Positions 57,101-64,000 of a stretch of 64,000 nt of DNA are shown here, piece after piece (position 1 is the first letter of the stretch; each line of letters starts with the position of its first letter). The DNA lies in NCBI RefSeq assembly GCF_041381155.1, contig NC_091143.1, positions 35,764,679-35,828,678 of the forward strand, written 5' to 3'. Under the pieces are notes generated by a model. It was given only the letters and a program-made list of their open reading frames with translations. It was not told the origin of the DNA and ran no database searches. Made by a program: the position numbers and the translations under genes. The stretch comes from Argopecten irradians (lineage: Eukaryota > Mollusca > Bivalvia > Pectinida > Pectinidae).

Positions 57101-60100
57101 CAGGTCCATTGGGAGGGTTTTGGGTCTCTTGTCTGAGAGCGAGGAAATTGTAATATATACATAATGTATAATGGATGTTTGATATTTTTGTTATACAGAT
57201 CATGTTCGTGCTGTTTCAAAAAAGGAAGATGGAGGCAGGAAATATGATAAGCGACAGGCATGTCTATTCTGTGGTGGACTTTTTGCCAAGATCTCGTCCC
57301 ATCTGCAGAATATCCATCATGATGAAGCCACAGTTTGTAAAATTCTTGCAAAGCCAAAAAATTCTGAAGAAAGGAAAAAAGGCTGGCAGGAACTGAGAAA
57401 CAAGGGTAATTTCCACCATAATATTGCGGTTCTGACTGGAACAAAAGAAGGAAACATAGTTGTAGACAGACGACCAGGAAAGGAAAAAGGGAAGGATTGT
57501 TTTCTCCCATGTCCATCATGCTTGGCTTTTATCTTAAAAGACGACTTATGGCGACATTCCAAGAAATGCCGATTCGCAGATAGCCAGAGCAATGAAAAAA
57601 CTATCAAAAAGCAGGCTACACTTCTACTTCACGGCTCAACTTCATCATCAGAAAATGAAGAAGGTAACAAATTTCGCCAGGTAGTATTAGAAGGGATGAA
57701 AAAAGACGAAGTTTTGGACATGATCACCCATGACAAGCTGTTGGTTCTCTTGGGCTCTAAATTGCTAATAAAAAATGGCCATGAAAGAGTGAGCAATGTA
57801 AGACAAAAAATTCGGGAAATGGGGCGTCTTCTCCAGGTACTGACAAAAACAGCAGAAGAAAGTTCCTGTACTATGAGCGACTTCTTAACCCCAGAAAAGT
57901 TTGATGTAGTGGTATGTGGCGTCAAAAAACTCTGTATTTTAGAAGGAGAAACTGTGCGGGGATGTGACAAGTATGAGAGGCCTGCACTGGCCCTCAAAGT
58001 TGGACATACTTTAAAGAAGTTGGCTCAGATTAAAATAGGACAGGCATTGCGCAATCATGATGAAAAGGAGAGGACAGATGCAGAGAATTATCTTACTTTG
58101 CATAATGATGAATGGTGCGAAAAAGTTAGTAGTCATGCCATCAGCACATTGTCCGAGAGAAAGTTCAACAATCCAGACATATTGCCGCTCACAGAAGACA
58201 TAGTATGTCTAAGGAAATATCTTCTTGAAGAAATGAAAAAAGTACAAGTAGAATTGAACAAGCAGCCCAGCAGCGATACCAGTACTTGGAGATACCTGGC
58301 ACAACTTGCCCTGTGCAGAGTTTGTGTCTTCAACAGACGTAGAGGGGGTGAAGTGGGTGAGATGTTGCTTACATCATACCAGGAAAGGAATATGGAGCAA
58401 GGATCCAAAGAATTGATATCATGTCTGGAACCAATTGAAAAGAAACTTATGGAAAGGTAAATTTTGTATTAGTAAGCTTAAGCCTGTTTTTCTGGTTTTG
58501 AGATACATGTAAGAGACATGACTTTCAAAAGATTTTATATATAATGTGCCTTACATAATTAAGGTTCCTTAATAGAGATAAAGATGCTGTTTTTGCAGCG
58601 AGGATAAGGGTACTTGTCAGTTGTCACAAGTTTTGTTATCTGGTTTTAGGTCATCTGACCCCAAGGGTCAGGATGACCTATAGTCATTATGCTCCATCCG
58701 CCGTCGTCTGCTGTGCATAAACTTTTCATTCAAAGGACTTCTTCTCAATAACCATAAGGCCCAATGTACTCATATTTGGCCTGTAGTATGCTGGGCTGAA
58801 GGACTACCAAAGTTGTGAAAATGAATGATCTTGAACTACTTTTAAGGTCACAGGGGTCAAATATACTTATCCGAACAGGTGCAATTTGGTTGAATCTTGC
58901 CTGAAATGATCATTACATACTAGTCCTAACAAAGTGTTGTTATTTTTCGGGTTGATCCGAAATCCAGCTGTTATCCTAGAAACACATTTGGAACTTATCC
59001 TCTAGATCTACTAGTGCAATTTGGCTGAAACTTGCCTGAAATGATCCAGACATGGTCCGACAAAGTGATATTATTTTCCAGGTTGATCAAAAATTCAAGA
59101 TGCCCACCACGGCCACCATGTTGAAAACACATTTTGAACTTTTTCTCAAGTTCTATCGGAGCTACATGTATTCGCAACTTGCCTCAAATGATCCTGACAT
59201 GGTCCCAAAGATTGTTAATCTGGGGATGATCTCAAATCTAAGATGGCTACCATGACACCATATCTAATTACCGTATTCGACCCAATAAGCGCCTGGGCGC
59301 TTACAAAAATGGATAAAAATGAAAAGGTGTTAATATGTCAAAATTATTGCAAATTAATACCGTTTATGTAGTTTTGGTCCTTATTTGTGCCTGGGCAATT
59401 GAAATTGAGGCCTCAAAAAGGGACATGGGCGCTTATTGGGTCAAATACGGTAGTTTCCTATACAACTGCATTTTACCAAGGTAGTCAGATGACCGTTAAG
59501 GTCCTTGGGCCTATTGTTATTGGCTTGTTTTCATTTGATATCAAATTTAGTCAAGGCGACCAGCTTATAAGAAATCATTATTGAAGTCCGATGTCAAAGG
59601 GAAAAATATCTCTTGTTTTCAAATGAATATTTTGTTATTATGAAGCAAAGTTGTATGGTTACAATTATTTATGTGTATTGGTTTATATATTAATGTGGTT
59701 ATTTTTACAGGCTGCAACTTGTTGATATCATGGGGAAAAGGAAAAGGAAGGTTCCAGTTATTCTTACTGCAGACATGGTGGAAGCCCTTGATTGTTTGAA
59801 TAGTCACAGATCTGCAGTTGTTTCACCAGCAAACAAGTATTTGTTTGCTGCACCATCAACATCTAATGGTCACTTGAAAGGATGGGATGCCCTAAATATG
59901 ATCTCTCAGAAAGCTGGTCTGCAAAAACCGCAACTAATGAGAACAACAAACCTGAGAAAATATGTGGCAACTGTTTCCCAGGTAGGAGAACATATATATA
60001 AAGTTCACCTGTTATACTACTTAAGAAAGGTTTGAAATGAAGTCCGGTCATGATATGTGGTCTTTATCAAATTGCTTTTGAAATGAAACAAACATAGACA

Positions 60101-63100
60101 TTTTTAACGGAACTAGATATACTACTTTAATGTTGGTGTCTGTACTGTAAAAATCATTTCTGATTTGATTTGATAGATTAGTTCTGAATCTTGCAGATTG
60201 TTGACATGGGATCAAATCAAGAGTTAGAATGGCTAGCATCACACATGGGACACAGTCTGTCGGTACACAGGGAATACTACCGTCTACAGGAGAAGACCCT
60301 AGAGTTGGCAAAAGTCAGTAAACTACTTATGGTTGTAGACAAGGGACTAACATACAAGTATGCCGGACGCAGACTTGATCAGATAACTCTTGATGGTGAG
60401 AAGGAAATGACACTCTGTGCTCACTCTATGGATAGCATTTTTTCGGCATTTTGCTAATGGAAGACACTAATTGCTAAAATAAAAATAATTGTTTTAGCAT
60501 TTATTGCTGAGCTTTTTTTGGCTGAATTAGAAAATAAATTAGTAATTTCATTTCTTTTTTCATTCTAAATACCTGAGCTATCAAATCCATGATTCAAGAT
60601 GAGTTCCTAAACATTTGTCATTCCAATTGTTACACTGGAAAAATAATGGCCTGGTTATGGCCTTGAGGAATAGGGAGGGATATGTGGAGGAGTATGAAAA
60701 TATCATGTTATTTTTATTATTTTCTTAGTTTACTTTTAGTAATTAAAAGCATTGCAAATGTTGCCCTATGTGCTATTGTAGATATCATAATTTTTAAAAA
60801 GTCAATTTTCTTTGTTGGGCACTCAGTATCACTAGTTTTGCTTAAGAACATTTCTTTTTTGCTAAAGAAAAAAGAAAGGTTTTAGCAACTTTTGCTAAGG
60901 CGTTTTTTTTTATCTAGAGTTACCAGACACTAATTATGAAATATGATTCTTAAATTTTCCATTTTACAGGAGTAAAATAGTTTAGAAAGTTTTTTCTTTT
61001 AGGTCTTGTACATCCCAAAAAGTAATTTTCAGAGTTCAGCTATTGGCAATATGGTCCACCCAGAATGTAAAGAAGGGGTAGAGAATTTTGTCAGATAAAT
61101 TTGTATTAAACTATTTCAATTACAGAAATTGAAGATGTTTCTGAGGAGCCTAATCAGCATGAGACAGGTTAGTAGTTATGGTCACACTTTAACATATAAT
61201 GCATGCTATCACATCTCTGACATTATTCTCACCTGTTTGTATTAATCTCATCCTTATAATACTGTAAAAAATTAGTTTCCGTACTCCTTGTTTGTCAATT
61301 TCTATGTGTTTATGCAGTATGTGCATTTTTGGCACTTAAATTGCAACAGCGAAGGCCCTTCAACCATTAGTTTTGTTTTGATAACAGCTGCAGCATTGAA
61401 AATTAATTGTTTCCCTATTCTTACAGAAAATGATGGCCCAGCTGATGAAGAGGAACATGCTGAAATGACTTATGGTAATGCAATGGGAGTCTGTTAATAG
61501 GGCATTACACTTGATATCTCGGTCCAAGTTTCAATTAAAAACTTGGAAAGTGCAAAAACATTGTTTATGTATTTTCCATTTTTTTTTAAATTTTAGTCCA
61601 CCTTCAACAAAAAAGCACTGGAGGGGTATTATCTCTGTCCCTACTAGTGTCCTGCCAATCTTTAGACAGATCAGAAAAACAAGATGGCTGACAGACAGCC
61701 ATCTTGGATTTTGGCATTTCAAGTTTCCTTTCGTTATTTCTTAATTTTTCAAGCTTCATGTTTGCATCTTCCTTTGTTTTTAGAAGTGCCCATTGAATAT
61801 TGTGTATTAAAAATTGTGCTTGAAGTAATAAATGGATATTTCACATTCTTCATTATAGTGTTTTACCTTACTACCTGCAGCCTTCATTGAGTTTGGCCGT
61901 TGAAATTTGTTTTTAATGTTTTCAAAATAAAATATTCATTGAGTCTTCTTTCACATTCTATATGATTAAGAGGAAGAGGGGTAAGAAGGGAAAAGACCAG
62001 TCTGATAGAAATCCAATAAAGGTCATTCAGTGGTTGGAGCCAAGATCTCTCTGGGATCTCTTGTTAAAAGTTCTTTTAAGGTGGTCATTAAGACATTGTG
62101 TTACCAATTTTATGAAAATCGTCGTATTGTCATGGTAACACAGTGTATGCTTCTGATTGGTTGAAATTTAGACTTGATTAAAATTCATTCAGTGTGTTAG
62201 GGCAAGAAGCGACCAATTCTTCTAATTTTAACATCTTTCAGTTGCAGCGTTAGATAAAAGTTTTGTAGGTATTAATTGTTTTCTTCTTCTGACAGAAAAA
62301 GATGACCAAGCTGAAGAAGAGGATCATGCTGAAATGACTTATGGTAATGCAATGGGAGTCTGTTAATAGGGCATTACACTTGATATCTCGGTCCAAGTTT
62401 CAATTAAAAACTTGGAAAGTGCAAAAACATTGTTTATGTATTTTCCAATTTTTTTTAATTTAGTCCAACTTCACCAAAAAAGCACTGGAGGGGTATTATC
62501 TCTGTCCCTACTAATGTCCTGCCAATCTTTAGACAGATCAGAAAAACAAGATGGCTGACAGACAGCCATATTGGATTTTGGCATTTCAAGTTTCCTTTCA
62601 TTATTTCTTAATTTTTCAAGCTTCAGGTTTGGATTTTCCTTCGTTTTTAGAAGTGCCCATTGAATATTGTGTATTAAAAATTGTACTTGAAGTAATAAAT
62701 GGATATTTCACATTCTTCATTATAGTGTTTATTTTACTACCTGCAGCCTTCATTGAGTTTGGCCGTTGAAATTTGTTTTTAATGTTTTCAAAATAAAATA
62801 TTCATTGAGTCTTCTTTCACATCTTAATCATTGATTAAGAGAAATAGTGGTAAGAAGGGAAAAGATCAGTCTGATAAAGATCCAATAAATGTCATTTAGT
62901 GGTTGGAGCCAAGATCTCTCTGGGATCTCTTGTTATCTAAGTTCTTTTAAGGTGGTCATTAAGACATTGTTTCCAATTTTATGAAAATCGTCGTATTGTC
63001 ATGGTAACACAGTGTATGCTTCTGATTGGTTGAAATTTAGACTCGATTAAAATTCATTCAGTGTGTTAGGGCAAGAAGCGACCAATTCTTCTAATTTTAA

Positions 63101-63212
63101 CATCTTTCAGTTGCAGCGTTAGATAAAAGTTTTGTAGGTATTAATTGTTTTCTTCTTCTGACAGAAAAAGATGACCAAGCTGAAGAAGAGGATCATGCTG
63201 AAATAGATGAAG
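42108..63212 (+). CDS. PWWP-like, acidic-repeat, zinc-finger, tyrosine-recombinase-like protein (partial, continues right)
   Basis: Seventeen exons with agreeing phases: 42108-42162, 44342-44435, 47778-47842, 47989-48050, 48735-50225, 50546-50628, 51188-51234, 52026-52115, 54536-54632, 55786-55843, 57199-58456, 59711-59981, 60197-60395, 61126-61167, 61427-61474, 62296-62343, 63165-63212; over 1,350 codons. Order: PWWP-like fold (FVKLNRGVWWPGYV), about 500 residues of acidic 14-mers, acidic/basic linkers, two Cys/His fingers (CLFCGG...H...H; CPSC...H...C), then a helical core-binding-like region and a tyrosine recombinase catalytic fold (RRRGGEVGEM, GKRKRKVPVIL, LRKYVAT, GHSLSVHREYY). PWWP domains read methylated histone/DNA, so a nuclear chromatin role is inferred. 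The recombinase-like half belongs to a widespread uncharacterised animal family; a Crypton-like origin is inference. One 1-nt deletion interrupts exon 5. Confidence 0.75.
42215..42475 (+). CDS. small 86-residue hypothetical protein
   Basis: ATG lies one base after a good acceptor (TTATTGCAG, 42205-42213), which would pair with the donor at 42163 across a 51-nt intron. The frame stays open for 86 codons of balanced composition (CECKIFFTDINGIDVV, AMLALQDHRLFHIIYG) and is followed by an AATAAA at 42807-42812. I do not recognise the family. It could be a separate small transcript sharing the E2F promoter, or an alternative exon skipped when the PWWP protein is made. No membrane segment or signal peptide is evident. 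Confidence 0.35.
   Translation: MALLHCVKPECECKIFFTDINGIDVVKAFADQFSLSEYHNGFLVTFKQHIDFRVAMLALQDHRLFHIIYGITGMQIFVPELMKYLA
42807..42812 (+). terminator. candidate polyadenylation signal AATAAA
   Basis: Lies 330 nt after the stop of the 86-codon frame. It supports a short transcript ending here but is only a motif. Confidence 0.3.
43253..43599. mobile_element. 347-bp TA-flanked MITE ('cagtaaaacctctct')
   Basis: TA|CAGTAAAACCTCTCTATTAA at the left and 'cgtaaggtaaggtttcaatg'|TA at the right are imperfect inverted ends of about 30 bp. The body is full of 'gtggtcgtaat'-type repeats. Tc1/mariner-like by target site; intronic. Confidence 0.65.
43610..44197. mobile_element. inverted-repeat element ('aaaccttattaatataactcgaac')
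   Basis: The left 'ccttattaatataactcgaa' is matched in inverted orientation by 'ttcgagataaaggggttat' at about 44179-44197. Boundaries are approximate. It directly follows the previous MITE. Confidence 0.45.
44342..44435 (+). CDS. exon 2: PWWP-like motif
   Basis: Acceptor TTTTTTTTTAG and donor GATTA|GTATGT. The 30 full codons include FVKLNRGVWWPGYV and CCFYDEED. The GVWWPGYV core is the PWWP signature, which would pack into a five-stranded barrel with the next exon. Phase 1 in, phase 2 out. Confidence 0.8.
45528..46346 (+). mobile_element. inner layer: 819-bp hAT-like element with perfect 16-bp TIRs
   Basis: CAGACCATGCGAAATA at 45528-45543 is repeated perfectly inverted at 46331-46346. TTAAAG flanks both sides (45522-45527 and 46347-46352), a 6-bp target duplication. 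Starting with CAG and carrying a BED/TTF-type zinc finger frame both suggest the hAT superfamily; hAT usually duplicates 8 bp, although 5-6-bp groups are known. It lacks a transposase catalytic domain. Confidence 0.75.
45684..46070 (+). CDS. BED/TTF-type zinc-finger protein, N-terminal remnant of a hAT-like transposase
   Basis: A 128-codon frame inside the 819-bp element. The N-terminal 45 residues are basic. Then follow W-x-D, the finger CKIC, a linker, TFVTGCKNAKISAVVDHENS and GH, giving C-x2-C ... C ... H-x5-H. That is the pattern of the BED/TTF finger at the N-terminus of hAT-derived proteins, where it binds the transposon ends. The product stops soon after the finger, so the RNase H-like catalytic core is missing. 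It cannot transpose alone, but it could bind family ends as a repressor, or simply be a relic. The ATG sits in a fair context (GCCGCCATG). Confidence 0.55.
   Translation: MLRYFDGAIPGKALKRRASTPEREAKKQASNKKYEEKRPSRRVSSKWQDKRPWLDLDFSTNSMTCKICIEHYRMHNTSTSANLRGNNTFVTGCKNAKISAVVDHENSSGHKKAAELQNSNSFKNKGYG
46353..47776. other. remainder of intron 2, transposon-filled
   Basis: Contains the right halves of the outer and middle elements and AT-rich filler with T-run duplications. No exon was recognised until 47778. Confidence 0.5.
47778..47842 (+). CDS. exon 3: end of the PWWP-like domain
   Basis: Acceptor CTGTTTCAG, donor CACTAG|GTATTA, phase 2 in and phase 1 out. It reads VTLNNINWAYNISDEQMRKS, with the Trp and Asp-x-Gln-Met pattern expected of the C-terminal part of a PWWP-type barrel/helix. 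Confidence 0.7.
47989..48050 (+). CDS. exon 4: basic linker
   Basis: Acceptor TTATACAG, donor TCAAAG|GTTAGT. G+GG gives Gly, then KLRTREKSKFLDDLEITKSK. Phase 1 in, phase 0 out. Charged helix-like sequence. Confidence 0.7.
48735..50225 (+). CDS. exon 5: acidic 14-residue repeat region (42-bp coding minisatellite)
   Basis: Acceptor TTCTACAG and a predicted donor ATAACAG|GTGATG. About 30 copies of a 14-mer like RTLDVGEMADEERN run through the exon, decaying into QEMTDDEQEMT-type blocks. A 1-nt deletion at about 49349 ('gagatggagacg' where others have 'gagatggcagacg') shifts the frame. With that base restored the exon is 497 codons plus one base, exactly the phase the next exon needs. Without it translation would stop at 49385. 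The long antisense frames over this stretch are mirror artefacts of the 42-bp period. Confidence 0.75.
50546..50628 (+). CDS. exon 6: Cys/Ser/Asp linker
   Basis: Acceptor TTTCACACAG, donor CTTATTG|GTAGGT. It reads IKEKVNCEGVKDSCSDDSDC then SQIWPLL. Phase 1 in, phase 0 out. Confidence 0.65.
51188..51234 (+). CDS. exon 7: short basic exon
   Basis: Acceptor CATTCCAG, donor TACAA|GTGAGT. It reads SVGPRRTRKLQRPTY; phase 0 in, phase 2 out. Confidence 0.6.
52026..52115 (+). CDS. exon 8: acidic linker
   Basis: Acceptor TTTTATAG, donor GATAG|GTACAG. It reads LEEDSDYSVWDDSDRDPLYK then PQKSDEFDD. The 'DSDRDPLY' style is common just before the recombinase half in this family. Phase 2 in and out. Confidence 0.7.
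52265..52364 (+). CDS. possible alternative terminal exon
   Basis: Acceptor CTTATTTAG in the phase needed after exon 8 (AG+C gives Ser), then EDYERKCQVCEKYW and on to a stop at 52362-52364. It would truncate the protein before the fingers and recombinase. A family of degenerate ~45-bp repeats ('tttgtgaggaatatcaagct') starts within it, so it may be chance. Confidence 0.3.
52290..52700 (+). repeat. degenerate ~45-bp tandem repeats in intron 8
   Basis: Recurrent 'tttgtgaggaatatca' blocks followed by pyrimidine-rich 'ggttcctctctc' blocks, about eight times, with decreasing similarity. Confidence 0.6.
53432..54107. mobile_element. 676-bp TA-flanked element, CCCTTACAGAAA ends
   Basis: CCCTTACAGAAA at 53432-53443 is perfectly inverted at 54096-54107, with TA on both sides (53430-53431 and 54108-54109). 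Palindromes GCAGCAATATTGCTGC occur near both ends, and 'gcggcact'/'gctgca' motifs recur. It encloses a plus-strand frame (ATG 53629, ends 53871) of about 80 codons (FGRVDFDEALVQQTSTFQSF) that I do not recognise. Intronic. Confidence 0.75.
54536..54632 (+). CDS. exon 9: Lys/Ser/Asn linker
   Basis: Acceptor ATTTCAG, donor ATAAAG|GTAACA. After AG+C (Ser) it reads ETCVSDKENNPSQNSKRNAD then YHPSIATVKKIK. Phase 2 in, phase 0 out. Confidence 0.65.
54811..55590 (+). mobile_element. terminal-hairpin dispersed element, 5' part with internal duplication
   Basis: The start 'cggtcacctgaaacaaagtc' with 'tcaagtgacc' is a hairpin (GGTCACcTGA...TCAaGTGACC). The segment 'attatatg(a/g)ccct...tttccctctgggga' plus 'tatagtttatatagggaaaa' occurs twice (about 55095-55170 and 55430-55505). 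A G-run lies at 55290-55303. The 3' end is not clear. Confidence 0.5.
55786..55843 (+). CDS. exon 10: short acidic exon
   Basis: Acceptor GTAATTGCAG, donor CAACAG|GTACAT. It reads MATDQDESDEEIDPMRPST; phase 0 in, phase 1 out. Confidence 0.65.
56130..56757 (+). mobile_element. terminal-hairpin dispersed element interrupted by a MITE
   Basis: The end 'agatccatggacctcttgtt' (56738-56757) and the body 'atcataaacttttcacac', 'ctgaaatgatcctgagaagg' match the copies at 44678 and 58648. The 5' part around 56130-56166 ('ggggctcatggcttatagcc') is separated from it by the CAGTGATTTTT element. Confidence 0.5.
56167..56517. mobile_element. 351-bp hAT-like MITE (CAGTGATTTTT ends)
   Basis: CAGTGATTTTT at 56167 is matched by AAAAATCACTG ending at 56517. 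CTTTG flanks both sides (56162-56166 and 56518-56522). Removing it restores the sequence of the surrounding dispersed repeat. No coding frame. Confidence 0.65.
57199..58456 (+). CDS. exon 11: zinc fingers and N-terminal half of the recombinase-like region
   Basis: A 1,258-nt exon (acceptor TTATACAG, donor GGAAAG|GTAAAT; phase 1 in, phase 2 out, 418 full codons). It opens with KRQACLFCGGLFAKISSHLQ and N-I-H-H (C-x2-C ... H-x4-H), then RKKGWQELRNKGNF, the second finger CPSCLAFILKDDLWRHSKKC, and a long helical region with LPLTEDIVCLRKYLLEEMKK. It closes with recombinase box I: LAQLALCRVCVFNRRRGGEV, whose R-G-G-E arginine (58341-58343) is the expected first catalytic Arg. A family with this finger-helices-box order is widespread in aquatic animals and uncharacterised as far as I know. 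Confidence 0.85.
58648..59515 (+). mobile_element. terminal-hairpin dispersed element in intron 11
   Basis: Starts 'ggtcatctgaccccaagggt' with 'caggatgacc' (hairpin) and ends 'gatgaccgttaaggtccttg' with 'ggcctattgtt'. An inner tract at about 59272-59455 contains 'accgtattcgacccaataag' and its inverse 'tattgggtcaaatacggta', a small inverted-repeat element inserted in it. Confidence 0.65.
59711..59981 (+). CDS. exon 12: recombinase-like catalytic core, part 2
   Basis: Acceptor TTTTTACAG, donor TTCCCAG|GTAGGA. It reads MGKRKRKVPVILTADMVEAL (the beta-hairpin Lys region, like GKGNKERVVPL of tyrosine recombinases), NKYLFAAPSTSNGHLKGWDA and TTNLRKYVATVSQ. The last matches the box II pattern HxLRHxxAT, with its Arg at 59955-59957; the preceding His is Thr here. 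Phase 2 in, phase 0 out. Confidence 0.8.
60197..60395 (+). CDS. exon 13: recombinase-like box II/tyrosine nucleophile region
   Basis: Acceptor CTTGCAG, donor TTGATG|GTGAGA. It reads LASHMGHSLSVHREYYRLQE, aligning with the 'LLGH...YY' end of tyrosine recombinases: GH histidine at 60251-60253 and the Tyr-Tyr pair at 60275-60280, one of which would be the nucleophile. LAKVSKLLMVVDKG follows. Phase 0 in, phase 1 out. Confidence 0.8.
61126..61167 (+). CDS. exon 14: acidic exon
   Basis: Acceptor AATTACAG, donor GACAG|GTTAGT, phase 1 on both sides. It reads EIEDVSEEPNQHET. Confidence 0.6.
61427..61474 (+). CDS. exon 15: acidic exon, first of three copies
   Basis: Acceptor TTCTTACAG, donor TTATG|GTAATG, phase 1 on both sides. 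It reads ENDGPADEEEHAEMTY. Symmetric phase lets copies be added or skipped without a frameshift. Confidence 0.65.
62296..62343 (+). CDS. exon 16: acidic exon, second copy
   Basis: Acceptor TTCTGACAG, donor TTATG|GTAATG. It reads EKDDQAEEEDHAEMTY, phase 1 on both sides. Confidence 0.65.
63165..63212 (+). CDS. exon 17: acidic exon, third copy
   Basis: Acceptor TTCTGACAG, donor GATGAAG|GTAATG. It reads EKDDQAEEEDHAEIDE, phase 1 on both sides. The end differs from the first two copies, so it is probably the original 3' member of the series. The gene continues beyond the window. Confidence 0.65.
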
Positions 63213-63283
63213 GTAATGCAATGAAAATGTTCTGATACATTGACAGATGAACTTAATTTTTTTATCATAATTTCTTAGTACTT

Positions 63284-63837
63284 GTTAGCTCAACTGGTCC
63301 AAAGGACCGGATGTGAGCTTATGGGATACCGCTGTGTCCGGTGTCCGTCAACAATCGACTTCTTCTCCATTCTCCGGAATTCAACAAAATTTGACTGGTA
63401 GCATCCTTATGGGTTGCTGACTGAAAATTGTACAAATGATGGGGCTGAGGGGCGGGGCCAAAAGGGGTCAATTTGGCTATTTCCATATAAACCATTTCTT
63501 CTCTGCAACTGAGCATGGGAGAACGCTCATAATGCAATGGTTGCATCCGTGTAGGGTGGGGATTCAAAATTGTACACATGATGGGGCTGACCACCCAGGG
63601 GCCTTAGACGCAGGGCCAAAAAGGTTAATTAGGCTACTATTTTCATATAAATTATTTCCTCTCTGAAACTATGTATTGAATAGCATATTCGTATGGTATC
63701 TATAACATCATTATATGTTTGGGTTTAAAAAATGGGATCAATTTGTCTTTGTGATTTTTGAATCACTAATTACTAAATTACAGAATAACTAAAAAAAAAC
63801 ACCAGGTGAGCGATACAGGCCCTCTGGGCCTCTTGTT
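63284..63837 (+). mobile_element. complete terminal-hairpin dispersed element
   Basis: Starts 'ttagctcaactggtccaaag' with 'gaccggatgtgagctta' (imperfect hairpin) and ends 'caggtgagcgatacaggccc' with 'tctgggcctcttgttt' (AGGCCC TCT GGGCCT hairpin). Two related ~115-bp halves carry 'gatggggctga'. The start motif TTAGCTCAACTGG and the end motif CCAGGTGAGC are subterminal inverted repeats of each other. No protein is encoded. Confidence 0.7.
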
Positions 63838-64000
63838 TAACATTCATATCAGTCGTCGCTGACCCCCTGGGGCACCAGATGGGTGGGGCCAAACCGGGTC
63901 AAAATGACTTAAAATTAAAGAAAGAAAAAAATAGTTCAAAGGTTTGAAAGAAGCAAATAATCTTCATAGATTAAAAAGTCAAATTTATATAATCACTGAC
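63838..64000. other. intron, start of another dispersed-repeat fragment
   Basis: 'gctgaccccctggggcacca' with 'gatgggtggggccaaa' resembles the body of the dispersed element family, cut by the window edge. Confidence 0.35.

Larger units (their letters stand above)
61427..63212 (+). repeat. 869-bp tandem duplication giving three exon copies
   Basis: Exon starts at 61427, 62296 and 63165 are exactly 869 bp apart. The introns after copies 1 and 2 are nearly identical, including 'aatgcaatgggagtctgtta', an inverted CAAGATGGCTG...CAGCCATCTTG hairpin (61680-61706, with a one-base change in the second copy) and a dispersed-element end 'gatctctctgggatctcttg' (62050 and 62917). Confidence 0.9.

Noticed and set aside
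57317-57607. Antisense frames over exon 11 (also 57100-57519 and 57629-57997)
   Set aside because: The sense strand carries the finger/recombinase exon with matching splice phases; the antisense frames are shadows.

Overview
The window is intron-rich, AT-rich animal DNA, most likely from a bivalve mollusc (scallop- or oyster-like). The evidence is spliced genes with GT/AG introns, a photoreceptor-type nuclear receptor, a broken gene of the mollusc 'short-chain collagen C4-like' type, tRNA-derived SINEs and dense short DNA transposons. It also carries the bivalve dispersed repeats whose ends read like 'gatacaggccctctgggcctcttgt'. The species assignment is inference. There is no prokaryotic operon, CRISPR array or rRNA.

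Layout: 1-2.6 kb holds the first two coding exons of an acetylserotonin O-methyltransferase-like gene on the minus strand, with a TATA box. 2.7-20 kb has no supported gene. It is built from tandem repeats (a tRNA-headed 240-bp unit, a 28-bp and a 39-bp minisatellite), SINE pieces, a 150-bp foldback and a 2-kb palindrome-bearing satellite element nested in an older MITE, and it ends in low-complexity sequence and a 10-N gap. 20.4-26.3 kb is an NR2E3-like nuclear receptor on the plus strand, whose zinc-finger exons carry many 1-4-nt indels while its last exons are clean. 27.2-28.2 kb is a 72-bp tandem array inside a terminal-inverted-repeat element. 29-36 kb holds a MITE with a perfect 9-bp target duplication, a decayed zinc-knuckle retroelement-like unit and a degenerate repeat array. 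36.6-37.3 kb is a frame-broken secreted C4-like gene.

From about 42.1 kb to beyond the right edge runs one plus-strand gene, assembled here from 17 exons whose splice phases all agree. It encodes an N-terminal PWWP-like fold, a long acidic 14-residue repeat region (a 42-bp coding minisatellite), low-complexity acidic linkers, paired C2H2/C2HC-like fingers, a C-terminal tyrosine-recombinase-like domain, and a small acidic exon triplicated by an 869-bp tandem duplication. A chromatin-reader-like domain joined to a tyrosine recombinase fold is the most unusual thing in the window and may be a domesticated Crypton-like recombinase. Its introns hold layered transposons, including a three-deep nest at 44.7-47.6 kb with a hAT-like element that encodes a BED/TTF-type zinc finger.

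Caveat: several conserved frames between about 20 and 37 kb are broken by small indels, often in homopolymers and often compensating. This suggests an unpolished long-read consensus next to the gap, although pseudogenisation cannot be excluded from sequence alone.
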